Shown here: piece after piece, positions 27,252 to 36,616 of the stretch | Layout: each line of letters starts with the position of its first letter | Position numbering within the stretch: position 1 is the first letter of the stretch | Source of the DNA: JAHEKB01 sp049115575 | GTDB lineage: Bacteria; Bacteroidota; Bacteroidia; NS11-12g; UBA9320 | Assembly: GCA_049115575.1 (NCBI GenBank) | Contig: JAGDZU010000002.1 | Location: 372,001 to 436,000, forward strand | Direction: 5' to 3' | DNA: 64,000 bases | Translations under genes and position numbers: made by a program | Notes under the pieces: generated by a model | What the model saw: the letters and a program-made list of their open reading frames with translations, nothing else | Told to the model about the DNA's origin: nothing | Databases searched by the model: none

Positions 27252-29603
27252 ATGAACATATATAAAGTATTTATTCTTATCACACTGATTGGGGCTCAAT
27301 TATCCTCCGCTGCACAGCACCTTGTTAAAGGGCGTATTACAGATGCAGCTGAAGGGAAAGAATTAGTACTGATTGGAGCTCACGTTCAATGGATGGGTAA
27401 TCCTGCAGGGGGTTCCTATACCAATAAACTTGGTGAGTTTGAAATTCAACACAATGGAGAATCTCCAAATTTGATCGTATCCTATGTGGGATACAAAACA
27501 GACACCTTTCTTGTAGAGAACATGAAGGAGTATCTGAATATTTATCTGGTAAATAATGCCACTTTAGGAGGAACTACTGTGCGAGCCAAAAGAATCACCT
27601 ATGGTTTGTCTTCTAAAGACCCCAAATTCACTTATAAATTAGATGAGAGGGAGTTTCAAAAAGCGGCTTGCTGTAATTTGTCAGAAAGCTTTGAAAATGC
27701 TCCAGCAATAGATGTAAGCATTGGCGATGCGGTTACCGGAACCAAGCAAATTAAAATGCTTGGACTAGACGGATTTTATACCATGATTAGTCGCGAGTAT
27801 ATGCCAGCTGTTAGAACGCTGAACTCATACTTTGGAATGAGTTTCATTCCTGCTGCATGGGTAGAAAGCATTCAAATTACTAAAGGAGCTGGCAGCATAG
27901 TTAATGGTCATGAAAGCATAGCGGGACAGATTAATATTCAAATGAAAGATCCCTTTGATGCCGACAAATTTATGTTAGATCAATTCGTATCTCAAGCAGG
28001 AAGAAGCGAAACAGATTTAATGTATCGCTGGGACTTGAACAAGTATGTTTCTACCTCAGCATTTGCCAGAATAGCTTATTACCCAGGCATGCAAGACAAT
28101 AACTCTGATGGATTTATGGATATGCCCTCGGGGAACCAAATATCTTTCATGAATCGCTGGAAATTTTACACAGACAAGCATTGGGAAGGGGAGTTGAATT
28201 TGTCTTATATGGATGATCAGAAAGATGCGGGTCAGGTGGACTATTTTACCGAGGACAACCTAAACCTTTATGGTATAAATGTAGACAATACTCAATGGGA
28301 TATAAGTGCCAAGTTGGGTAAGAGTTTTCACGCCAATCCATTTAAAAGTTTTGGATCACAGTATCAAGTGAATAATTCTCAATTGAGAAGTAGATATGGT
28401 TCTGAAAGCAATTACCGAGAGTATAATGCAGATGCCATGACCTATTATGCAAATTTGCTATATCAAGACATTATTGGAAACTCTTTTCACACCTTTCAAG
28501 GGGGATTTTCAATTTTGGTAGATGAATTTTCCGAACAATTAGACAGCATGGAGTTTGATCGTTCTGAACAAGTGATTGGAAGCTTCTTTGAGTATACATA
28601 TAAACCAAAAGAAACATTTAGTATAGTTTTGGGATTAAGAGGTGATATGAACAGCATCTACGGCTTCTATCTTACACCTAGACTTCATTCAAAATACAGA
28701 TTTAACAAAGACAAAACATCTGTAAGGTTGTCTACTGGAATGGGTAGAAGAACATCTAATATCTTAGCTCAGAATCAGTATTTACTGGCCTCTCAAAGAG
28801 AAGTTCAAATTATAGACCCTTCAGAAGAAGGAGCCTATGGCTTAGAACAAGAAGTGGCTGTAAATAGCGGAATAAGTGTAGAGCACAATTTCAAATTGAC
28901 TTATTTCCCCGCTACATTTATTATGGACTATTTCAATACCACTTTTTTAAATGAAGTAGTTGTGGATAGAGAAACAGATAATTATGTGAGATTTTACAAC
29001 CAGGAAAATGGAACCCGTTCTCATAGTTTTCAGGCTCAATTGGATTTGAACCCCATGCGCAGGACTGAAATACGCATGGCATACAGAATGTTTGATGTGA
29101 GCAGCATATATCGAGCTTTTCCAAAGGACCCATCATCCGAGTCATGGACTACTTTTAGAGATGTAAAACCCTTGACTGCAAGGCATAGGGCTTTTGTTAA
29201 TCTAACTCAGAAAACGCGTGATAAATGGCAATTCAGCACTACGCTTCAATGGACTGGAAAACAGCGTGTGCCAAGAAACATAAGTTCCTTAGAACCGTTT
29301 ACCGAGAAAAACTTCAACAGCTCTTCAGCAACAAAGCCCTTTGTAATGCTCAATCTACAGTTAAGCAAACAATTTGCTAAGTTTCCTATAGAACTATACA
29401 TAGGAGCAGAAAATCTGTTGAACTATAAGCAAGAGAATCCTATCCTGAGTGCCAACGACCCATTTAACGATCAGTTTGATGCCAGTCTGGTTTGGGCACC
29501 TGTATTTGGTAGAATGATTTATGGAGGGTTTAGATGGAGAATTAAGAAAGATTACAACACCGCCCTAAAGCTGGAACACGGATTAGAACATGAAGACGAT
29601 TGA
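27252..29603 (+). CDS. TonB-dependent receptor, probable copper-related
   Basis: 783 residues. After the signal peptide (ending SSAA) comes a carboxypeptidase-regulatory-like domain (VKGRITDAAEGKEL, GEFEIQHNGESP, VSYVGYKTDT), then the plug domain with KAACCNLSESFENAPAIDVS, GTKQIKMLGLDG and ITKGAGSIVNGHESIAGQIN, and a beta-barrel to the C-terminus. The Cys pair AACC in the plug is shared with receptors found in copper clusters. It imports a substrate across the outer membrane using TonB energy; copper or a copper complex is inferred from its neighbours. The next gene starts 14 bases before its end. Confidence 0.85.
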   Translation: MNIYKVFILITLIGAQLSSAAQHLVKGRITDAAEGKELVLIGAHVQWMGNPAGGSYTNKLGEFEIQHNGESPNLIVSYVGYKTDTFLVENMKEYLNIYLVNNATLGGTTVRAKRITYGLSSKDPKFTYKLDEREFQKAACCNLSESFENAPAIDVSIGDAVTGTKQIKMLGLDGFYTMISREYMPAVRTLNSYFGMSFIPAAWVESIQITKGAGSIVNGHESIAGQINIQMKDPFDADKFMLDQFVSQAGRSETDLMYRWDLNKYVSTSAFARIAYYPGMQDNNSDGFMDMPSGNQISFMNRWKFYTDKHWEGELNLSYMDDQKDAGQVDYFTEDNLNLYGINVDNTQWDISAKLGKSFHANPFKSFGSQYQVNNSQLRSRYGSESNYREYNADAMTYYANLLYQDIIGNSFHTFQGGFSILVDEFSEQLDSMEFDRSEQVIGSFFEYTYKPKETFSIVLGLRGDMNSIYGFYLTPRLHSKYRFNKDKTSVRLSTGMGRRTSNILAQNQYLLASQREVQIIDPSEEGAYGLEQEVAVNSGISVEHNFKLTYFPATFIMDYFNTTFLNEVVVDRETDNYVRFYNQENGTRSHSFQAQLDLNPMRRTEIRMAYRMFDVSSIYRAFPKDPSSESWTTFRDVKPLTARHRAFVNLTQKTRDKWQFSTTLQWTGKQRVPRNISSLEPFTEKNFNSSSATKPFVMLNLQLSKQFAKFPIELYIGAENLLNYKQENPILSANDPFNDQFDASLVWAPVFGRMIYGGFRWRIKKDYNTALKLEHGLEHEDD

Positions 29604-30312
29604 TATAAGAATTAAAGGCATGCACTGTATGGCATGCATAAGCAGTGTAGAGAAAGAACTGTATAAGCTTTCTGGTGTTGAAAAGGTGGATATTAGCCTT
29701 GAACACAATGGAGGAAGTATTGAGGGTGAATCTTTGCCTAGTATAGAAGAGATTGAACAAGCCGTGAGTAAGGCTGGAGACTATGAGTTGATAGACAGCA
29801 AAGAAGCAACAGATTTACCAATTCAGGAGTCTAATGTAGGTAAGGGGAGCTATAAGCCATTGATACTTGTAGCCTTGTATTTATTAGGCTTTACTGGCTT
29901 ATTGGAATGGAGCTCGGGAATGTTTCTTTGGGAAACTTGGATGCCCAATTTTATGGCGGGATTCTTTATCGTTTTCTCGTTCTTTAAAATGCTGGATATC
30001 AGTGGATTTGCTAGAGCTTATAGGGGATATGACCTCATAGCAAAAAGAGTGAAAATCTATGCTTACGCTTTTCCTTTTATAGAATTAGGGCTTGGATTAG
30101 CTTATTTGCTCATTCCTGACCAGCCGCTAACACATTTAGTAACTGCGGTTATTATGTTTGTAAGCCTATTAGGTGTTGTAAACGCGGTTTGGCGAAAACA
30201 ACAAATTCAATGTGCCTGTTTAGGTACGGTGTTTAATTTACCAATGAGCTCGGTAACTATTATAGAAGATAGTATCATGCTTATAATGGCATTAATAATG
30301 TATTTGAAATGA
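29590..30312 (+). CDS. HMA-domain protein fused to a MauE/DoxX-like membrane domain
   Basis: 240 residues. The N-terminal ~70 residues are a heavy-metal-associated domain with the metal motif GMHCMAC (Cys13, Cys16). After a short linker come about four membrane helices that resemble MauE/DoxX-like proteins: LILVALYLLGFTGLLEW, GFFIVFSFFKMLDI, FIELGLGLAYLLIP and VIMFVSLLGVVNAV, ending with QCACLGTVFNLP, whose CxC is a conserved feature of that group. It may pass copper or reducing power at the inner membrane. It overlaps the receptor gene by 14 bases and the MbnP gene by four. Confidence 0.8.
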   Translation: MKTIDIRIKGMHCMACISSVEKELYKLSGVEKVDISLEHNGGSIEGESLPSIEEIEQAVSKAGDYELIDSKEATDLPIQESNVGKGSYKPLILVALYLLGFTGLLEWSSGMFLWETWMPNFMAGFFIVFSFFKMLDISGFARAYRGYDLIAKRVKIYAYAFPFIELGLGLAYLLIPDQPLTHLVTAVIMFVSLLGVVNAVWRKQQIQCACLGTVFNLPMSSVTIIEDSIMLIMALIMYLK

Positions 30313-31055
30313 AAAAATTAATAGCAATATCGTTAGTTATAGGATTCATGGGATATGGTTGTACCACATCCGATCCAGATCCTAAACCTGAAACTGAAGT
30401 TCAAGAACTCACCATTAAGATAGACCATACTATTAATGGCAGTCCAATAGATTACATTAAGACAGAGTATACTCTTGGTGCCGGAACTGTTGTGAAGATT
30501 ACGCGCTTATCTTATATCCTATCTAATTTCTTTTTGGAGAAATCTGACGGTAGTAAAATTGAATTTGAAGACCATTACGCATTGATAGAAGCCCATAGGG
30601 ATTATACTCAATTAGTGTTGCCAAATGTTCCGAAAGGATCTTATAAATCCATAGGATTCTCAATAGGATTAGATAGTGCTGTAAATCACGCTGATCCTAA
30701 TCAATATGATGTTAATCATCCGTTAAGCCCAATAAACAATGCTCTTCACTGGAATTGGACTGCAGGTTATATTTTCATTGCGGTAGAAGGAAGATTGGCA
30801 TCAAACAATAACAGCTATGTGTATCATCTAGCAGGAGATGTGAACAGAGTGGATTATAATTTCCCTCTCACATTCAGCAAGGAAGCACCTGCACTAACTG
30901 CTAGTATGGAATTTGAATATGAAGAGATTTTTGAAAACCCAAATATGTTTGATATGGAGGTTTCAGGAATGTCTGCTCATAGCGAAACTGGGCCAGTAAC
31001 AACTGCGCTAATTGAAAACATCCAAAATGCTATTAAGCTGATTAAAGTGGAATGA
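30309..31055 (+). CDS. mbnP: MbnP-like copper-binding lipoprotein
   Basis: 248 residues with a lipoprotein signal (GFMGYGC, Cys18). The mature part follows the MbnP family: LTIKIDHTINGSPI, RLSYILSNFFLEKSDGS, VPKGSYKSIGFSIGLD, then NNALHWNWTAGYIFIAVEG with Trp148 and Trp150. In characterised MbnP proteins a tryptophan is oxidised to kynurenine by the partner MbnH, producing a copper site. The partner gene here overlaps by four bases. Which Trp is modified cannot be told from sequence alone. The family name is my reading of motifs. Confidence 0.82.
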   Translation: MKKLIAISLVIGFMGYGCTTSDPDPKPETEVQELTIKIDHTINGSPIDYIKTEYTLGAGTVVKITRLSYILSNFFLEKSDGSKIEFEDHYALIEAHRDYTQLVLPNVPKGSYKSIGFSIGLDSAVNHADPNQYDVNHPLSPINNALHWNWTAGYIFIAVEGRLASNNNSYVYHLAGDVNRVDYNFPLTFSKEAPALTASMEFEYEEIFENPNMFDMEVSGMSAHSETGPVTTALIENIQNAIKLIKVE

Positions 31056-32140
31056 ATAAGGTAGTCTACATATCTATCTCATTGTTACTGCTGATTTCTG
31101 CATGCAAGAAAGACCCATCTGAAGATGGGGTAGATCGCCCATATATTACAACTCCTTATGAGATGTATATTCCAAGCTCTCTACCTCCAGCTAATTTTCC
31201 AGATGACAACATACCAAGTGTAGAAGGAGTAGAGTTGGGTAGAATGCTTTTTTATGACCCTATACTTTCTGGCGATAGTACTCAGAGTTGTGCGGATTGT
31301 CACAATCAAGAATTTGCATTTACAGATAATGAGTTGGCTTTAAGCGTTGGAATTAGAGGTCTAGAAGGAGGTCGAAATTCCATGCCAATTTTCAATTTGA
31401 TGTGGCATAGAGATGGTTTCTTTTGGGATGGAAGGGCTGAGCTCTTAAGACATCAGGCGGTGTTGCCAATACAAGACGAATTGGAAATGGATGAAACCAT
31501 TGGCAATTTATTGGCTAAACTAAGTGAACACCCGGGCTATAGCACGCGTTTTAAGCAGGTTTTTAATGTAGATGAAATCACAGAAGAGACGGTTGGACTG
31601 GCTTTGGAACAGTTTATGATGATTATTATTAGTGGAGAATCAAAATTCGATATCGGAAGAACCATGCAGTTTTCAAATTTTACACCATCTGAGATGAGAG
31701 GTCTTGAATCATTTAATGCGGAAGCTATTGAGAATGACTCTAGCAATACAGGAGGTGATTGTTTTCACTGTCATGGCGCTCCCTTGTTTATGATTAAGGG
31801 CTTTATGAACAATGGTCTCGATACGATTTTCGCTGATGTAGGAAGAGCTAAGGTCACAGGAGATAAGAATGATGAGGGAAAATTTAAGGTGCCAAGTTTG
31901 AGAAATATAGAAAAATCAGGACCATATATGCACGACGGGCGTTTCAATACGCTTGACGAGGTATTGGAGTTCTACGCAAATGGTGCCCATTTCAACTCAC
32001 CTAACATCAATGCCAATATGCATGCACTGCAGAATCCTGTTTATTTAAGCCCTCAAACTAGAGCAGATCTAATCGCATTTATGAAAACATTAACAGATAA
32101 TAATTATTTAAACAATGAAGACTATACAAATCCGTTTTAA
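31052..32140 (+). CDS. mbnH: MbnH-like di-haem enzyme (cytochrome c peroxidase family)
   Basis: 362 residues with a lipobox (LLLISAC, Cys18). Two haem c motifs are visible: SCADCH (Cys80, Cys83, His84) and CFHCH (Cys237, Cys240, His241), with the peroxidase-family segments GRMLFYDPILSGD, RNSMPIFNLMWH, FWDGRAELLRHQA and KVPSLRNIEKSGPYMHDGRF. MbnH enzymes belong to the MauG / bacterial CcpA superfamily and oxidise a tryptophan of MbnP. The four-base overlap with the MbnP gene strongly supports pairing. A plain cytochrome c peroxidase is the alternative. Confidence 0.85.
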   Translation: MNKVVYISISLLLLISACKKDPSEDGVDRPYITTPYEMYIPSSLPPANFPDDNIPSVEGVELGRMLFYDPILSGDSTQSCADCHNQEFAFTDNELALSVGIRGLEGGRNSMPIFNLMWHRDGFFWDGRAELLRHQAVLPIQDELEMDETIGNLLAKLSEHPGYSTRFKQVFNVDEITEETVGLALEQFMMIIISGESKFDIGRTMQFSNFTPSEMRGLESFNAEAIENDSSNTGGDCFHCHGAPLFMIKGFMNNGLDTIFADVGRAKVTGDKNDEGKFKVPSLRNIEKSGPYMHDGRFNTLDEVLEFYANGAHFNSPNINANMHALQNPVYLSPQTRADLIAFMKTLTDNNYLNNEDYTNPF

Positions 32141-32159
32141 CTTTGTAAAATAGAAAGAA

Positions 32160-32516
32160 ATGAAATCACTTAAACACATATTAACTCTTAGCTTAATTGC
32201 CGCATCTTTTGTGGTCTTTGCAAAAAGCGTAACCGCCAAGTTTAAAGTAGAAGGTCAATGTGGCGACTGTAAGGTAAAAATTGAAAAAGCACTTGATATT
32301 CCAGGCGTTTCATATGCTGAATGGAATGAAGAGACTAAAATGCTTACAGTTCGTTATAACGACAAGAAAATAACAGAGAATAAGATTCATACTATCATCT
32401 CTAATATTGGCTACAGCACCAGCAAAATGGCTGCAAACAAAGAAGCACAAAGCAAGCTTGATGCTTGTTGTCAACCCAAGAAAACCAAGGGTAAAGCCTG
32501 TTGTTCCAAGGACTAA
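32160..32516 (+). CDS. Exported heavy-metal-associated (HMA) domain protein
   Basis: 118 residues with a signal peptide (LKHILTLSLIAASFVVFAK). The HMA domain carries CGDC (Cys34, Cys37) within KFKVEGQCGDCKVKIEKAL, and the tail has two Cys pairs (DACCQ, KACCS). It is a probable periplasmic copper-binding protein and the last gene of the operon, 19 bases after the MbnH stop. A weak 6-bp inverted repeat (ACTAAT / ATTAGT) follows the stop; no convincing terminator was found. Confidence 0.82.
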   Translation: MKSLKHILTLSLIAASFVVFAKSVTAKFKVEGQCGDCKVKIEKALDIPGVSYAEWNEETKMLTVRYNDKKITENKIHTIISNIGYSTSKMAANKEAQSKLDACCQPKKTKGKACCSKD

Positions 32517-32598
32517 TAGCATTTTCACATTAGTGTCAGAAATGGCCAAGTGTTAGCGGTATAACAAAGTTGTCAGTCAGCTTTGATATATTAGCGCT

Positions 32599-33279
32599 AT
32601 GGCCTACTTCAACCAAAATTTTATTGATTTCTTTAAAGGACTGGCTGCTAACAACAGCAAAGACTATTTCGACGAATACAGAAAAGTCTATATTAAAGAG
32701 GTAAAAGAACCATTCCAAGCTCTTTTAATGGATGCAGCTTCAAGTATAGGCGAATTTGAGCCTGCTGTGAAAAAGATGGAACTAAAGAACTCCATGTTTA
32801 GAATAAACAGGGATATCCGGTTCTCTAAAGACAAGACCCCATATAACCTTCATGTTTCGGCTGTGGTGTCTCCTTATGGTCGCAAAGACATGCAATATCC
32901 TGGCTTGTATATTCATTTGAGTGTAGAAATGTGTCATTTAGGTGGAGGAATGTATATGCCAGACAAAGAAAACCTTTCCAAAATTCGTCAAGCCATTATA
33001 GATGATCCTAAGGCTTACAATAAAGCAGGAAATGACCCTCATTTCAAGAAAGTGTATGGCCAATTGGTAGAGGGAGATAAGAATAAGATCTTACCGAAAG
33101 AATTCAAGGAATATGGAGAGCAATATCCCGCCTTATTCAACAAGCAATTCTATTATATGCAAGAGTATGACGGGGAAAAGAATGTAATGCGAGAAGATCT
33201 TCTTGACTTTGTGGTAGACCATTATAAAGCGGGTCAGTCCTGGAATAAATGGTTTAAAAAAGCCATGAATCTGAAATAA
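32599..33279 (+). CDS. DUF2461 family protein
   Basis: 226 residues, soluble. The layout matches DUF2461: NQNFIDFFKGLAANNSKDYFDEYR at the start, then MFRINRDIRFSKDKTPYNLH, GLYIHLSVEMCHLGGGMYMP, and a C-terminal RAD-like helix pattern ending WFKKAMNLK. The biochemical role is not established. It follows the copper operon by 82 bases and is convergent with the VWA protein, two bases from that gene's stop. Confidence 0.85.
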   Translation: MAYFNQNFIDFFKGLAANNSKDYFDEYRKVYIKEVKEPFQALLMDAASSIGEFEPAVKKMELKNSMFRINRDIRFSKDKTPYNLHVSAVVSPYGRKDMQYPGLYIHLSVEMCHLGGGMYMPDKENLSKIRQAIIDDPKAYNKAGNDPHFKKVYGQLVEGDKNKILPKEFKEYGEQYPALFNKQFYYMQEYDGEKNVMREDLLDFVVDHYKAGQSWNKWFKKAMNLK

Positions 33280-33281
33280 CT

Positions 33282-35249
33282 CTATCTCATCAATACTATC
33301 TTTCCACTAACCCATCTGTTGCCAACTGGATATCGAATCAGGTATAAGCCACTAGGATAACCGTATAAATTGGCTTGAACTGTTTCTTGCTCCTTGATGT
33401 TTGTTATTTTTTGCAGGATTTTACCACTCAAATCCGTGATGTGAAGTTCTTTAATAGCAACACTGGCTACTACATTCACTATACCTCTGGTTGGATTTGG
33501 ATAATACTTCCATTGTAGAGTTTGTAAAGAGTCTTCTGTAATAGTACTATCAACAATCTCAGAGCTGTCTATATTCGGTATAATTACAACAGAATCAGAA
33601 TATGGCAAGTTGAGTTCAGGAATCTGTTGCTGACAATCGGGCATATATGTATAGCTTTTAATCAGCCTAACCATGAGGTCATTCAAAAGTTCTACATCAT
33701 AGCTGTCTGTACTTGGTTCTATATGTGAACCTCCTATGCCACTGTGATCTGTTAAGAAAGTATAGGTTCCATTAGTTGTGAGCGCCAATGATCTCATTAG
33801 ATACTCCGTAGCCTTGTCTATTCCGCTTGCGGTTACAGGAATAATACGTATTCCTTTTTCAGCCGCTTGTAGGCTAATTCTTTGTAATTGCTTTTGGATA
33901 GCTGGGTTTTGATGAGGAGGTGCATCTAAGACTAAAAATAAAAGTCGGGCTCTCGCTTCTTCACTCCAGCTCAGACCATTTACAGCCGAATCTAATGCAA
34001 CTTCAACGGCCTCTGGAAAATCTCCTCCTCCATCTGCTCTTTGACGACTTATAAAAGAAGTAGCCTCAGTTAATACCCTACTGAAATTCTGCGTTCTAGT
34101 TACATAAGCATCACCTTGGTCTCTATAGAAAACATTCCCAAAGCGATAATTCAGTTTAGAGCTGATTTCCTTGGACTTAAATATCACATCATTCAATTCT
34201 GCTTTCAGAAATTCAAGTTCGTCACCCATAGATCCGGTTGCATCTACAACAAATGCGATGTCTACAACCTGGGTTTGCTCGCAATCAGCACTGAAAGAAC
34301 TTCTGTTGTTTCCTTTTCCAAATACTTTGGCGTTTTTAATGACTTTTACTTGCTCCCCGTGAACCAGTTTAATGTTTAGTTTCTTTAATAGTTTAGAGCC
34401 AGGTTCTATGCTTGACCATAATTCTGCTTTACCTGTATTGTCAGTACGAGCACTAAACAGAACTTCATTGCTTTCTGTTCTCAACTCCGCTCTTACATTT
34501 ACCAGAGGGAGACCTTCTTTAGTGGTCACTTCTACCATATATCTATTCATAGGAGCCAATGACCATATTTGTTGGTATCCTTTGAGCTCACCATCTGTTA
34601 AATCATTCCATAAATCCCATTTACTGAAGTCGTTGATTTCACCCGCAGTTAATAAACCTGAAGTAGCTTGTGGGGTTTCTTCTAAATCTGGAGAAATCCA
34701 ATCATAATGCACATCAGGGCTGCCATCTGCATCTCCGGCACTTGAGGCTCCCATTTCTCTGCCTATCCCAAACCTTGGTGCACGTAATCGTCTCTTTTTA
34801 TAACTAGTTACTGCAACTCCATCTATGGATCTTGCAGGGAGTTTGGTTATTTCGTCGGAACTAATGGTTGTTTCGGAATAATCTGCATCGTCTTCAACAA
34901 TTTCCATTGGAGGAGGTATTGCAGAACTTGGATCATTTTTTAGATTAAAGTTAGCCTTTTCATCGTCAGTTACTTTAAACGTTTGACTCACTTTGTGGTA
35001 TCCTGCATAAAGAATCTCGCATCTATAAGTACCAGAATCTAGCTTGACAAAGAAATTCCCGTCTTTATCGGCTAGTACGGATGCAACAAGTTCATCTCCG
35101 CTATAAATATCTACATTGGCATAGGCCAATTCGCTACTAGATGCAAAATCTTTGACATTACCACTTATAGATTGGGCAAGGGTTATTCCCACATTAAACA
35201 ACATGAGAAATATGAAAACTGAAAGTAATTGAAGTGTTCGCATAGACAT
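33282..35249 (-). CDS. VWA-domain T9SS type A surface protein
   Basis: 655 residues. Order: signal peptide (ending TLAQ), carboxypeptidase-regulatory-like repeat (ISGNVKDFASSSELAYANVD), a region with the TonB-receptor-like SSDEITKLPARSIDGVAV, a von Willebrand A domain near 330-520 with a MIDAS-type DATGSMGDE (Asp336), and a C-terminal type A sorting domain (YYPNPTRGIVNVV, LSGKILQKI, PSGLYLIRY). The MIDAS has Thr and Gly-Ser rather than the plain DxSxS. It is predicted to be exported through T9SS and to bind a protein ligand with a divalent metal. Confidence 0.85.
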   Translation of the reverse strand: MSMRTLQLLSVFIFLMLFNVGITLAQSISGNVKDFASSSELAYANVDIYSGDELVASVLADKDGNFFVKLDSGTYRCEILYAGYHKVSQTFKVTDDEKANFNLKNDPSSAIPPPMEIVEDDADYSETTISSDEITKLPARSIDGVAVTSYKKRRLRAPRFGIGREMGASSAGDADGSPDVHYDWISPDLEETPQATSGLLTAGEINDFSKWDLWNDLTDGELKGYQQIWSLAPMNRYMVEVTTKEGLPLVNVRAELRTESNEVLFSARTDNTGKAELWSSIEPGSKLLKKLNIKLVHGEQVKVIKNAKVFGKGNNRSSFSADCEQTQVVDIAFVVDATGSMGDELEFLKAELNDVIFKSKEISSKLNYRFGNVFYRDQGDAYVTRTQNFSRVLTEATSFISRQRADGGGDFPEAVEVALDSAVNGLSWSEEARARLLFLVLDAPPHQNPAIQKQLQRISLQAAEKGIRIIPVTASGIDKATEYLMRSLALTTNGTYTFLTDHSGIGGSHIEPSTDSYDVELLNDLMVRLIKSYTYMPDCQQQIPELNLPYSDSVVIIPNIDSSEIVDSTITEDSLQTLQWKYYPNPTRGIVNVVASVAIKELHITDLSGKILQKITNIKEQETVQANLYGYPSGLYLIRYPVGNRWVSGKIVLMR

Positions 35250-35426
35250 AGGTATTTGCTTGTTAATACTGCATTCCTATAAAAGGTAAACAGAATCTAG
35301 AAGATTTTTACTCTTGAATTGACCAATGGGCATCTGCAGTTGTCTTAAGTGATTTTTCACATAAAATTGCCTAGTTGAATTCATCATGAGAAAACCCATT
35401 TTCCGTTTATTTTTGCAGCCCTCGTT

Positions 35427-36407
35427 ATGGCACGACAACTACAGATAAGAGAAGCACTTCGCGAAGCAATGAACGAAGAAATGCGCCGAGATAATAGCAT
35501 CATTCTCATGGGAGAAGAAGTAGCTGAATACAATGGCGCGTACAAAGTAAGTCAGGGAATGCTTGATGAATTTGGAGAAAAGCGAGTGATTGATACTCCT
35601 ATTGCTGAACTTGGGTTCGCAGGTATTGCTGTTGGTGCTGCAATGAATGGCCTGAAGCCAATAGTGGAGTTTATGACTTTCAACTTCAGTTTGGTAGCCA
35701 TAGATCAGGTAATCAACTCAGCGGCGAAAATGAACAGCATGAGCGGTGGACAATTCACCAGCAATATGGTGTTTAGAGGCCCAACTGGAAGTGCTGGTCA
35801 ATTAGGGGCACAACATTCACAAAACTTTGAGAATTGGTATGCAAATACTCCTGGTCTTAAAGTGGTTGTTTTGTCTAACTCATATAATGCCAAAGGATTA
35901 TTGAAGTCAGCAATACAAGATCCTAATCCTGTGATTTTCATGGAAAGTGAGCAGATGTATGGTCTTAAACATGAGGTTCCTGAAGAAGAGTACTACATTC
36001 CTTTAGGCGAAGCTAACATTCAAAAAAGTGGTGAAGATGTAACTATCGTTTCATTTGGGAAAATGATGCGCGTTTGTGAAAAGGCAGTTGAAGTTTTAAC
36101 AGAGAAAGGCATAGATGCTGAATTAATAGACCTCCAAACCGTAAGACCAATAGATTACGATACGATAGCTAACAGCATTCGCAAAACTAACAGATGTGTG
36201 GTAGTAGAAGAAGCATGGCCATTGGCTTCTATTTCTTCTGAAATATCTTATATGATGAGTCAGATGGTGTTCGACCATTTAGATGCGCCAATCAAAAGAG
36301 TCACAACCAAAGACACTCCTTTACCTTATGCAGCCACTTTGGTTGATGCTTTCTTGCCCAATGTAGATAGCATAGTGCAAGCAGTTGATTCGGTGATGTA
36401 TAAGTAG
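35427..36407 (+). CDS. pdhB: Pyruvate dehydrogenase E1 component, beta subunit
   Basis: 326 residues of the transketolase beta family: IREALREAMNEEMRRD, VILMGEEVAEYNGAYKVSQG, DTPIAELGFAGIAVGAAMNG, FRGPTGSAGQLGAQHSQ and VVEEAWPLASISSEI. With the alpha subunit (not here) it decarboxylates pyruvate using thiamine diphosphate for acetyl-CoA synthesis. A TATTTTTG -7 element at 35408-35415 lies 11 bases before the ATG. It is followed by a 209-base intergenic stretch holding a dispersed repeat. Branched-chain E1 beta is an alternative, but the motifs fit pyruvate dehydrogenase better. Confidence 0.92.
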   Translation: MARQLQIREALREAMNEEMRRDNSIILMGEEVAEYNGAYKVSQGMLDEFGEKRVIDTPIAELGFAGIAVGAAMNGLKPIVEFMTFNFSLVAIDQVINSAAKMNSMSGGQFTSNMVFRGPTGSAGQLGAQHSQNFENWYANTPGLKVVVLSNSYNAKGLLKSAIQDPNPVIFMESEQMYGLKHEVPEEEYYIPLGEANIQKSGEDVTIVSFGKMMRVCEKAVEVLTEKGIDAELIDLQTVRPIDYDTIANSIRKTNRCVVVEEAWPLASISSEISYMMSQMVFDHLDAPIKRVTTKDTPLPYAATLVDAFLPNVDSIVQAVDSVMYK

Positions 36408-36456
36408 CGGTTAGCCGTCATCGGACAACAGAATTAAGAATTGACATTTTGATATG

Positions 36457-36574
36457 GGTTCCCCATTACCCCAAGGGGAAATTACAATACTCTATTAGAC
36501 TAGAAACATTAAATGAAAATCGATCAATAGAAGTGTAGAAACTATGTATTGGTGAGATAAAATTTCAATCATTT
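36457..36574. repeat. Dispersed intergenic repeat family B, copy 1
   Basis: About 118 bases related to 42008-42126 at roughly 70% by eye. Shared blocks are GGTTCCCCAyTACCCC, AAGGGGAA with an internal TTCCCC...GGGGAA hairpin, TTACAAnACTC and a later AGTGTAGAAAC. It lies between the 3' ends of pdhB and the barrel gene at 36617. Confidence 0.65.
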
Positions 36575-36616
36575 CTAGAAATGAGGACGTGTCCCGATCA
36601 CAGATATGAGTTAAAG

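Noticed and set aside
32517..32560. ACTAAT/ATTAGT hairpin as terminator of the copper operon
   Set aside because: Only 6 bp of A/T-rich stem with an 11-base loop and no T tail.
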